Assembly (NCBI GenBank): GCA_947503835.1
Contig: CANNFM010000001.1
Span: 124,001 to 188,000 of the forward strand
Length of the DNA stretch: 64,000 nt
Direction of reading: 5' to 3'
Source of the DNA: an uncultured Aquimarina sp.
GTDB lineage: Bacteria; Bacteroidota; Bacteroidia; Flavobacteriales; Flavobacteriaceae
This document shows, piece after piece, positions 56,374 to 64,000 of the stretch. The translations under genes were made by a program, and so were the position numbers. A model generated the notes under the pieces. That model made no database searches. It was given only the letters and a program-made list of their open reading frames with translations, and was not told the DNA's origin. The stretch's first letter is position 1. Each line of letters opens with the position of its first letter.

Positions 56374-56913
56374 CTAATTCGAAAAAGTACCTACAAATGA
56401 TTTCTCATATTTCTTCCATGCTTCGGCAGTAGTTAATTTTTTATAATCGTTTTTATGGATCATTTTTAGGTAAAGCTCTAATTGCTGGGGAGTTTTAAAA
56501 CCTACTACAGGAGCGATAAGATTTCCTTTTTCATCAAAAAATACCATACTGGGATATCCTGATATTTTTAAAGCATTTGCAAAAAAGTGCTGGCTATTTC
56601 GACCTTTTCTATCTGGCACATAATTGGGATTCGTGTACGTGAAATTATTATAGTTCACTTCTTCTGTTCCTTCGGCATTAAACTTTACGGCATAGTAGTT
56701 CTTATTTACATAATTTACTACATCCTTATTATGAAAGGTTCTTTTATCCAGAAGTTTACATGGACCACACCAATCGGTATAGACATCCATAAAAATCTTT
56801 TTAGGTTCTTTTTTCTGAGCCGCTAACGCCTCGTTCATAGACATCCATTTGATTTCTTGTGCCTGGGTAGAAAAGCACATTAGAAACCCAAGAATTATAA
56901 GTAGGTTTTTCAT
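56374..56913 (-). CDS. Exported thioredoxin-fold protein
   Basis: A 179-residue protein with a signal peptide (~1-18) and thioredoxin fold. The redox site is DWCGPCK (~48-54); the cis-Pro is in SGYPSMVFFDEKGN (~118-131). It is similar to Bacteroidota DUF255/thioredoxin-like proteins. It probably reduces or isomerises periplasmic disulphides. It has a strong terminator after it and lies downstream of the peptide-transport operon, with a separate hairpin between them, so it is likely its own transcript. Confidence 0.88.
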   Translation of the reverse strand: MKNLLIILGFLMCFSTQAQEIKWMSMNEALAAQKKEPKKIFMDVYTDWCGPCKLLDKRTFHNKDVVNYVNKNYYAVKFNAEGTEEVNYNNFTYTNPNYVPDRKGRNSQHFFANALKISGYPSMVFFDEKGNLIAPVVGFKTPQQLELYLKMIHKNDYKKLTTAEAWKKYEKSFVGTFSN

Positions 56914-56963
56914 TTTAATAGTTTTTATAGTGTGTCGGAAACAAAAACCGTTCCTTATTTAAA

Positions 56964-56996
56964 AACTTTACTCGCCTTTGGGAGACGAGTAAAGTT
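56964..56996 (-). terminator. Terminator of the peptide-transport operon
   Basis: AACTTTACTCG (56964-56974) pairs with CGAGTAAAGTT (56986-56996), 13 bases past the POT stop codon. Loop of 11 bases. Confidence 0.7.
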
Positions 56997-57009
56997 ACAT
57001 ATTATTATT

Positions 57010-58578
57010 TTATCGCACTCCGTGCATTAGTTTCTTAAGCAATGGATTTAACAGTATCATAATACCTCCTGCTGCTACCGGCACTATCGTAAATATTAAA
57101 AAGAAGGTCGACAATGAGTATTCGCTAGTGATTTTATCAATCATTCCTCCAAGTTGCCCGGCAGACCAATTTCCTATGAAAATTGCTAAGTACCACACTC
57201 CAAACATTAAACCAATCAATTTAGGAGAAACTAATTTACTTACATAAGACAATCCAACAGGAGATAAGAACAACTCTCCTATAGTATGAAATAAATACGC
57301 AAGAATTAACCAAAGCATACTTACTTTTGCAGTTTCTGCACCTTGTGGAATCGTAATAGCTCCAAACGCTAACAGTGCAAAACCAAAGCCTAAAAGTATA
57401 AGTCCTAGTCCAAATTTTACGGCTGCCGATGGGTTATACTTACTTTCCCATAATTTAGAAAACAATGGTGCAAAAGATATAATAAACAACGAGTTTAAAA
57501 TCCCGAACCAAGAAGCAGGAACTTCTGTTGTATCAGCATTAAACTCACGGTACAATTTCCATACGACTATGGTCCAAATTATCGCAAAACTAAATCCTAA
57601 AATACTATTGGATAATGATATTTTCTTAAAGGTCTGAACAAATAATTTATAAAGCACCCAAGTAATTATTACCAAAGGTACTAATGTTATTATCGCATCA
57701 ACTATTTTAAAAATTGTCGCGCTATCACCGACCAAAATTCGATTGGTATACTTACTTGCAAAAATAGTCATTGACCCTCCTGCTTGCTCGAATGCTGCCC
57801 AAAAGAATATGGTAAAGAATGCCAAAATGGCGACTACTATATACCTGTCTTTTTGAACTTTTGAACTCACCTTTACCTCTTCAACAACTTCTTCTACGGT
57901 GTCTTCAATTACATCATCAACTTCATCGAGCTCCAGCTTCTGTTTAGGAGATAGTCCTACTTTTTCAAAAATACTTCTACCAAACCAGAATTGAAGCATT
58001 CCCAGTAGCATAAATATCCCAGCTAAACCAAAACCAAAACTCCAGCTTACCTTTTCTCCAATATACCCGCAAAGCATTATCCCTAAAAATGCTCCTGCGT
58101 TAACCCCCATATAATAAATTGTATATGCGCCATCTTTCTTTTCTTCATTCTTATCATACAATCCACTAACGATAGATGTTAAGTTTGGTTTAAACAAACC
58201 ATTACCTATAATTAGACATGCCAATCCTATGTATAGAAACATAGGGGTTTCTAATGCCATTGAAATATGACCTAAAGTCATAAACAATGCTCCAAGCGCT
58301 ACTGCTTTTCTATACCCTAGAAATTTATCGGCTATAAACCCTCCAAGTATTGGCGTAAGATATACAAGACCTGTGTACCAACCATAAAGTTTAAGAGCAT
58401 CTTCGTTACTCCAGGCCCAGCCCCCTTCAATAATCTGACTAGTTAAAAATAATACAAAAAGAGCACGCATTCCGTAATACGAAAAGCGTTCCCACATCTC
58501 TGTAAAAAAAAGAACAAATAATGAAGGTTTATGCCCTAGTAAACTAAATACTTTTGAATCGTTTTGTAAAGTGCTCAT
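57010..58578 (-). CDS. POT-family proton-dependent peptide transporter (distal)
   Basis: A 522-residue major-facilitator transporter with about 14 helices. The POT signature ExxER appears in FFTEMWERFSYYGMRALFVLF (~24-45). The second family motif lies in YMGVNAGAFLGIMLCGYIGE, with an acidic loop (DEVDDVIEDTVEEVVEEVKV) in the middle. It imports di/tripeptides with protons. It ends the operon with the paralogous transporter 14 bases upstream and the peptidase before that. Confidence 0.95.
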   Translation of the reverse strand: MSTLQNDSKVFSLLGHKPSLFVLFFTEMWERFSYYGMRALFVLFLTSQIIEGGWAWSNEDALKLYGWYTGLVYLTPILGGFIADKFLGYRKAVALGALFMTLGHISMALETPMFLYIGLACLIIGNGLFKPNLTSIVSGLYDKNEEKKDGAYTIYYMGVNAGAFLGIMLCGYIGEKVSWSFGFGLAGIFMLLGMLQFWFGRSIFEKVGLSPKQKLELDEVDDVIEDTVEEVVEEVKVSSKVQKDRYIVVAILAFFTIFFWAAFEQAGGSMTIFASKYTNRILVGDSATIFKIVDAIITLVPLVIITWVLYKLFVQTFKKISLSNSILGFSFAIIWTIVVWKLYREFNADTTEVPASWFGILNSLFIISFAPLFSKLWESKYNPSAAVKFGLGLILLGFGFALLAFGAITIPQGAETAKVSMLWLILAYLFHTIGELFLSPVGLSYVSKLVSPKLIGLMFGVWYLAIFIGNWSAGQLGGMIDKITSEYSLSTFFLIFTIVPVAAGGIMILLNPLLKKLMHGVR

Positions 58579-58592
58579 AAAAATAGTTTAGT

Positions 58593-60164
58593 CTACTCTC
58601 CTGCGTCTGCTAATTCAAAGCCTTCAGTTTCTTCATCATGTGTTCCTTTTCGTAAATCTTCCGCTTTATGAGTTAATCTCTTTAATGGTTTTAACAGTAG
58701 AATTACAAGAATTCCGAAAATTACACAGAATATAGTAATTCCAGAAAATATTTTAAGTTCTCCGGCCTCAGAAGCAGATTCTCCAATTAATCCCGCAACC
58801 TTATTACCTAATCCGGTAGCAGCAAAATAAACACCCATCATTAATGCACCATATCTTACAGGGGCTAACTTAGTAATGAACGATAATGCCACGGGAGAAG
58901 CACATAACTCTCCAATAGTATGAAATAAATAAGCTAAAGCTAACCAATACATTGCGGACTTTCCTAGTTCTTCATATTGCATTGAAGCAAAAACCATAAA
59001 CACAAAACCTAATCCCATTATGATAACCCCATTTGCCATCTTAAATAATGATGACGCTTCTTTACCTCTATTTTTCCACCACAACCAGAAATTAGCAACG
59101 GGAACAGCAAATAGTATTATGTAAAATGGATTAAAAAATTGGAAAACCGCTGCAGGTATTTCATAACCAAGTAAAAACCTATTCGTTCTATTCTCAGCAT
59201 ATAAATTCATCAATCCTCCTGCCTGCTCAAAAGCTCCCCAAAAAACAATTACAATTATAAAGGACAACAATAAAACTATATATCTATCCTTCTCAACTTT
59301 CGACTTCAAATCTCTATATATAGTAATCATCATACCAACAACTAAAGATAAAAAGAGGAAGAAAATAATATATGCTATCTTTTGCTTTTCAATAAACTGA
59401 AATGCAACTAAAGAAGAAAGAATTCCAAGAACAATAGTAGTAGTCAATGGAACTTTTGAAGAAAATTGATTTTTAAAAATCTGTCCTATAGAAACATTAT
59501 CATCATCTTTTTCCACAGTCTTAACTGGCTTATTTCCAACATGAGCAATATATTTTTGACCAAACATATATACGGCCTGTCCAAAGACCATTCCTATAGC
59601 AGCTAAGCCAAATCCTGCATGCCAACCATAGGTGTCTGCAACAACAGCAACAACTAAACTTGCCAAAGCAGCTCCAACATTAATTCCAATATAAAAAATT
59701 GAGAAACCCTTATCTCTTCTTTCATCTCCTTGCTTATACAGTCCTCCAACCAAAGTCGAAATATTTGGTTTTAGCATTCCCACTCCTGAAATAATAAGTG
59801 CAAGACCAGAATAGAAAGCCCACATTTCCTCTATCGAAAGAATACCGTGTCCAGCAACTAATAAAAGCCCACCTATCATTACTGATTTTTTTTGCCCCAA
59901 AATTTTATCTGCAATTATTCCTCCTGGTATTGATGCGACATATACTAACATCGTATACCATCCATACAATGATAAAGCTTCAGTATCCAACCAACCTAAT
60001 CCAGGATTATCTCCAACTGTTTTTGCGGTTAGGTATAACACAAGAATTCCACGCATTCCATAATAAGAAAAACGCTCCCACATTTCTGTAAAAAATAATA
60101 TATATAATCCCACCGGGTGCCCAAAAAGCTCTTTTTGATGAGCTGCTTTAACTGTATTTGCCAT
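58593..60164 (-). CDS. POT-family proton-dependent peptide transporter (proximal)
   Basis: A 523-residue paralogue of the distal transporter with the same FFTEMWERFSYYGMRGILVLY signature and YIGINVGAALASLVVAVVAD. It is not a near-identical copy (central loop VEKDDDNVSIGQIFKNQF instead of the acidic loop), so the two probably differ in specificity. It starts 17 bases after the DPP IV stop, so peptidase and importers are one unit. Confidence 0.95.
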   Translation of the reverse strand: MANTVKAAHQKELFGHPVGLYILFFTEMWERFSYYGMRGILVLYLTAKTVGDNPGLGWLDTEALSLYGWYTMLVYVASIPGGIIADKILGQKKSVMIGGLLLVAGHGILSIEEMWAFYSGLALIISGVGMLKPNISTLVGGLYKQGDERRDKGFSIFYIGINVGAALASLVVAVVADTYGWHAGFGLAAIGMVFGQAVYMFGQKYIAHVGNKPVKTVEKDDDNVSIGQIFKNQFSSKVPLTTTIVLGILSSLVAFQFIEKQKIAYIIFFLFLSLVVGMMITIYRDLKSKVEKDRYIVLLLSFIIVIVFWGAFEQAGGLMNLYAENRTNRFLLGYEIPAAVFQFFNPFYIILFAVPVANFWLWWKNRGKEASSLFKMANGVIIMGLGFVFMVFASMQYEELGKSAMYWLALAYLFHTIGELCASPVALSFITKLAPVRYGALMMGVYFAATGLGNKVAGLIGESASEAGELKIFSGITIFCVIFGILVILLLKPLKRLTHKAEDLRKGTHDEETEGFELADAGE

Positions 60165-60181
60165 TATGTTTGTTTAATTAA

Positions 60182-62353
60182 TTATAAGTTCTCTTTAATG
60201 AAGTTTGTCATTTTATTATATAAGTGTAATCTGGTATTACCCCCATAGATTCCATGGTTTTTATCTGGGTAAATCGCCCAGTCAAAATCCTTATTGGCTT
60301 GTACTAATGCTTCGACTAATTGCATGGTGTTTTGCACATGCACATTATCATCTGCACTACCATGTACTAATAAAAATTTTCCCTTTAATCCATCTACAAA
60401 ATTAATAGGCGAATTACTATCATATCCTTTTGCATTTTCTTGTGGAGTCATCAAATATCGTTCTGTATAGATCGTATCATAAAATCTCCAGCTCGTAACG
60501 GGAGCAACAGCAATGGCCATTTTAAAGGTATCTGGCGCTTTAAAAAGGCAGTTACTAGACATAAAACCACCGTAGCTCCATCCCCATATCCCAATTCGGG
60601 AAGCATCAATATACCCTAGTGCTCCTAATTGTTTTGCAGCTGCAATCTGATCCTGAACTTCTAAGTTCCCTAGATCGTTTTGTGTCGCTTTTTTAAACTT
60701 AGCGCCTTTTAGACCTGTTCCTTTACCATCTACACATGCCACAATATATCCTTGTTGTGCCAGCATCATATACCAATAATCATTAGCTCTATGCCATGAA
60801 TTCTTTACCGATTGTGATCCCGGACCTGAGTATTGATACATCAATAATGGATACTTCTTTTTAGAATCAAAATCTTTAGGTTTAATCATCCACATATTTA
60901 ATGTTTCGCCATTAACCTCGATAGTAGAGAATTCTTTTGGGCGTACATCGTATGTTTTAAGATTCTCTGATAACGCATTATTATTTTTGATCTCACGTAC
61001 CGCCTTTCCGTCGGTTCCATTATTTAATGTAAACTCATAGGGTGTCGTAGCACTCGAAAAGTAATTGATGTATAGACTAAAATCAGCACTAAACTCTGCA
61101 TCATTGGTTCCTTCTTTAGTACTTAATCGTTTTTTATCTTTTCCGTCTAAGGTTATAGAATAAATATCACGATTGATATTTCCATTTTCTACACTTTGAT
61201 AGAAGATCCTTTTATTCTTTTTGTCATAACCATAATACTCGGTAACTTCCCAATTACCTTTGGTCACCTGATTAATCAGCTCTCCGGTATCCTTATAATG
61301 ATAGATATGATTATAGCCATCTTTTTCGCTAGTCCAGATAAAGCTATTATCTTCTAAAAATGTTAGATTATCGGTAATATCAATATAGGCCTCATCTTTC
61401 TCATTAAGCACCACTTTTGGAGCTTTTGTTTTAGCGTCTACAAAAATTAAATCCAGATTATTTTGGTGTCTGTTCATTACTTGTACACTCAAAATATCTG
61501 GATTGGCTGTCCATTTTATTCTAGGGATATAAAAATCTTTATACTCTCCTAGCTTGACCCTATCTGATGACATAGCGGTTATATCTGCTATAAATAGAGA
61601 AACTTTAGCATTTTTTTCTCCTGCCTTAGGGTATTTAAAAACATCTTGTTTTTGATACAATGCTTTGCCATACACATCCATAGAGAATTCTGGCACCTCT
61701 TTTTCGTCGAATCTCAAAAATGCTATTTTGTTGCTATCTGCACTCCAATCAAAAGCTCTAACAAAAGAAAATTCTTCTTCATACACCCAATCGGTAATCC
61801 CGTTTATGATTTCATTTTTCTTACCATCATCTGTTAACTGAATTTCTTGCCCAGTCACGAAATTCAGCATAAAAATATTATTATCCTGTATATAGGCAAT
61901 CTTATTACCATCGGGCGATAGCATCGGGGATTGGATTTTCTTTTCACTTACTTTAAAAACTCCATTAGAAGGAACATCATAAATATGGTAAATCCCTCTA
62001 GAAGAGCGACGATATATTTGTTCCATCTCACTAGATAGTAAAATTCTATTCTCGTCTTTACTAAAAGAATACCCCTGAAATGAATCTAAGCCTTCAATAG
62101 AAGCAGAACTTATCAAGGTTTTGGTCTTTTCTCCTGTCTCATAATTATAGACCTCTATATTGGTTGCCCCAGTGGCTTTATCTTTTTCTAAAACAGAATA
62201 CTGCGTTCCGTTTTTCATAGAATGCAATGATTGCAAGCTTTCCGTACTAAAAGCTCCACCCCAGATTTCATCTAAAGTAAAAGCTTTGTTTTGGGCAGTT
62301 GTTATAAGCCCAATAAAAAGTGTAAATCCAAAAAACAATTTTGTAATCTTCAT
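60182..62353 (-). CDS. Dipeptidyl peptidase IV-like serine peptidase (S9B)
   Basis: A 723-residue exported peptidase. A signal peptide (~1-21) precedes an eight-bladed-type beta-propeller (~40-480, repeated KIAFLRFDEKEVPEF-style blades) and an alpha/beta hydrolase domain. The nucleophile is in GIWGWSYGGFMS (~594-605), the Asp in GSADDNVHVQNT and the His in DKNHGIYGG. DPP IV-type enzymes cut dipeptides after Pro or Ala from N-termini. Its products would be imported by the two POT transporters downstream. Confidence 0.93.
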   Translation of the reverse strand: MKITKLFFGFTLFIGLITTAQNKAFTLDEIWGGAFSTESLQSLHSMKNGTQYSVLEKDKATGATNIEVYNYETGEKTKTLISSASIEGLDSFQGYSFSKDENRILLSSEMEQIYRRSSRGIYHIYDVPSNGVFKVSEKKIQSPMLSPDGNKIAYIQDNNIFMLNFVTGQEIQLTDDGKKNEIINGITDWVYEEEFSFVRAFDWSADSNKIAFLRFDEKEVPEFSMDVYGKALYQKQDVFKYPKAGEKNAKVSLFIADITAMSSDRVKLGEYKDFYIPRIKWTANPDILSVQVMNRHQNNLDLIFVDAKTKAPKVVLNEKDEAYIDITDNLTFLEDNSFIWTSEKDGYNHIYHYKDTGELINQVTKGNWEVTEYYGYDKKNKRIFYQSVENGNINRDIYSITLDGKDKKRLSTKEGTNDAEFSADFSLYINYFSSATTPYEFTLNNGTDGKAVREIKNNNALSENLKTYDVRPKEFSTIEVNGETLNMWMIKPKDFDSKKKYPLLMYQYSGPGSQSVKNSWHRANDYWYMMLAQQGYIVACVDGKGTGLKGAKFKKATQNDLGNLEVQDQIAAAKQLGALGYIDASRIGIWGWSYGGFMSSNCLFKAPDTFKMAIAVAPVTSWRFYDTIYTERYLMTPQENAKGYDSNSPINFVDGLKGKFLLVHGSADDNVHVQNTMQLVEALVQANKDFDWAIYPDKNHGIYGGNTRLHLYNKMTNFIKENL

Positions 62354-62579
62354 ATCATATTTTAAAAATTGTTAACGCCAAGAATACTAAAAAATCCGTG
62401 AAAAATACAACAATTGATGTTAAATACAATAAAAACACGAGTAGGAAAGCAATATTTTTTATCAAATTATCAATTAACGTTTAAAATTATTACGACACAA
62501 AATGATCTGAATCGACTTTTTGAGTAGGCAAATGATAAAACAGAATAGTATCTTTGGAGCATCAATAATAAAAAATATA

Positions 62580-63896
62580 ATGGCACCAGTAGTTTCTGGG
62601 TTTTCTAAACTCTCTAAAGCAGATAAAATCAAGTGGTTGACAGAACATCATTTTAGTAATGACAATAATGCTACCGATACACTAACCACCTACTGGAATT
62701 CTGATGATAATTTACAGCAACTTCATGATGAATTTACAGAAAATACAATTTCTAACTATTATCTTCCTTTTTCGGTTGCTCCCAATTTTTTGATTAACGA
62801 CACCCGGTATACATTACCTATGACTATCGAAGAAAGTTCGGTGGTAGCAGCAGCCAGTAAAGCGGCTAAGTTTTGGCAAAATCGAGGCGGTTTTAAAGCA
62901 GAAGTACTATCAACAGTAAAGGTGGGTCAGGTACATTTTACATATACTGGCACTCCCGAAAAACTTAAAAAATTCTTTACTTCTGTAAAGACTGATATAT
63001 TACAATCGGTATCTCAGATTACCAAAAACATGGAAAAACGAGGTGGTGGTGTACAGGAAATTGAACTTAGAGACAAAACCTCAGAAATAGAGAATTACTA
63101 TCAATTGCATTGCACTTTTGAAACCGCAGATGCAATGGGGGCTAATTTCATCAACTCTTGTCTAGAACAGTTTGCAAAAACACTGGTTGTTGAAGCCAAA
63201 CAATATGATGACTTTTCTGAAACAGAAAAAGACATTGAGATTATTATGAGTATTCTCTCTAACTATGTGCCTCAATGTATAGTTAAAGCTTTGGTATCTT
63301 GCCCTATAAAAGAATTACCCAATACTGATCAGCTATCATCACAACAGTATGCCGAAAAATTTATAAGGGCAGTTCGTATTGCAGAAGTTGAGCCTTATCG
63401 TGCTGTTACCCATAATAAGGGAATTATGAATGGTATTGATGCAGTAGTTTTGGCTACCGGAAATGATTTTAGGGCCATCGAAGCGGGAGCTCACGCCTAT
63501 GCATCACGAAGTGGAAAATATAGTAGCCTTACTCATGCAGAGATAAAGAACGATGTGTTTACTTTCTCGATAGAAATACCCCTAGCACTGGGAACGGTTG
63601 GAGGACTAACAAATCTTCATCCTTTGGTGAAACTAGCATTACAACTTCTGGGAAAACCTAATGCCAAAGAATTAATGAAAATTACTGCCGTGGCAGGACT
63701 AGCACAAAATTTTGCTGCTATAAATTCATTAATTACAACGGGAATTCAACAAGGACATATGAAAATGCATTTGATGAATATTCTTAATCAGTTTAAAGCG
63801 ACTGATCAAGAAAAAGAACAGCTTGTTGAATATTTTAAAACAAATACCGTTACCCATAGTGATGTAGTCATGCAGATTGAAAAATTGAGAGCCTAA
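62580..63896 (+). CDS. mvaA: Hydroxymethylglutaryl-CoA reductase, class II
   Basis: A 438-residue NAD(P)H-linked HMG-CoA reductase. Key features: ENTISNYYLPFSVAPNF (~48-64), the catalytic Glu in PMTIEESSVVAAASKAAKFW (~78-97), the Lys in THNKGIMNGIDAVVLATGNDFRAIEAGAHAYA and GTVGGLTNLHPLVK. It lacks membrane segments. I chose the ATG at 62580, which gives MAPVVSGFSKLSK, the usual family start; the ATG at 62532 would add 16 residues. It runs directly into the next gene. It probably makes mevalonate for isoprenoids. Confidence 0.93.
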   Translation: MAPVVSGFSKLSKADKIKWLTEHHFSNDNNATDTLTTYWNSDDNLQQLHDEFTENTISNYYLPFSVAPNFLINDTRYTLPMTIEESSVVAAASKAAKFWQNRGGFKAEVLSTVKVGQVHFTYTGTPEKLKKFFTSVKTDILQSVSQITKNMEKRGGGVQEIELRDKTSEIENYYQLHCTFETADAMGANFINSCLEQFAKTLVVEAKQYDDFSETEKDIEIIMSILSNYVPQCIVKALVSCPIKELPNTDQLSSQQYAEKFIRAVRIAEVEPYRAVTHNKGIMNGIDAVVLATGNDFRAIEAGAHAYASRSGKYSSLTHAEIKNDVFTFSIEIPLALGTVGGLTNLHPLVKLALQLLGKPNAKELMKITAVAGLAQNFAAINSLITTGIQQGHMKMHLMNILNQFKATDQEKEQLVEYFKTNTVTHSDVVMQIEKLRA

Positions 63897-64000
63897 ATGA
63901 AAACTAAATTCTTTCTAAAAAATTTCTTCATAATCGCAATACTACTTTTGATTATTAATATAGTTTTTGACTATTTTGTTTTTGACAAATTCAACTTTTT
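63897..64000 (+). CDS. Membrane-anchored protein, truncated at the window end
   Basis: The first 34 codons only: a basic start (MKTKFFLKNFF) and one hydrophobic helix (IIAILLLIINIVF) then DYFVFDKF. The ATG directly follows the mvaA stop (TAAATG), so the gene is co-transcribed with it. The rest is outside the window; product unknown. Confidence 0.6.
   Translation, partial: MKTKFFLKNFFIIAILLLIINIVFDYFVFDKFNF

Overview
The window looks like chromosome from a marine member of the Flavobacteriaceae (Bacteroidota). It is AT-rich. Several genes are preceded by the Bacteroidota-type promoter (TTG, a spacer of roughly 18-22 bases, TAnnTTTG). The gene content fits the family: retropepsin-like and PorT-like proteins, an ExbB/ExbD operon with expanded ExbD proteins, tandem POT peptide transporters, SPFH/PspA genes, sigma-54, and a class II HMG-CoA reductase. 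Genus-level placement (for example Aquimarina-like) would be a guess. I see no rRNA operon, CRISPR array, transposase or prophage.

Layout. 1-5.4 kb: 5'-truncated asnS, then a minus-strand oxidative-stress group (katG, an ankyrin-repeat protein and a TetR-like protein), then a short fragment of a TonB-receptor-type gene. 5.6-16.8 kb: an XRE/S24-like repressor faces a membrane-stress cluster of a YbjN-like protein, PspA, a YqiJ-like OB-fold membrane protein, a YqiK-type flotillin, a small membrane protein and a 1628-residue AAA+ ATPase. This cluster is interrupted by a DUF559 endonuclease gene embedded in multi-hairpin repeats. 16.9-20.5 kb: a MarR/GNAT pair and three tandem lipoproteins, each with two CBM21-like modules. 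21.2-27.0 kb: an apparently uncharacterised sensory locus. It holds three related exported proteins, all with SPP near the C-terminus, two paralogous polytopic membrane proteins, a histidine kinase and a NarL-type regulator. 27.2-36.6 kb: rpoN, a degenerate PAP2-like protein, a PorT-like barrel, the ExbB/ExbD operon, tRNA-Ser(GGA), asparaginase, TatD and a retropepsin-like protein. 36.8-44.0 kb: purH followed by the cell-shape operon mreBCD-mrdA-rodA. 44-64 kb: housekeeping and nutrient genes. These include a NUC1-type nuclease, an orphan DppC-like permease, a tail-specific protease, surE, lpxB, an NlpC/P60 lipoprotein, comEC, a serine hydrolase, an M20 amidohydrolase and a thioredoxin-like protein. 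The end holds a peptide-scavenging operon (DPP IV-like peptidase and two POT transporters), mvaA and a truncated membrane-protein gene.

The two regions most likely to hold undescribed biology are the DUF559/multi-hairpin repeat unit inside the PspA-flotillin-AAA cluster (10.6-11.9 kb) and the SPP-protein/membrane-protein/two-component locus (21.2-27.0 kb). Family names come from recognition of motifs and gene order. No database search was run.
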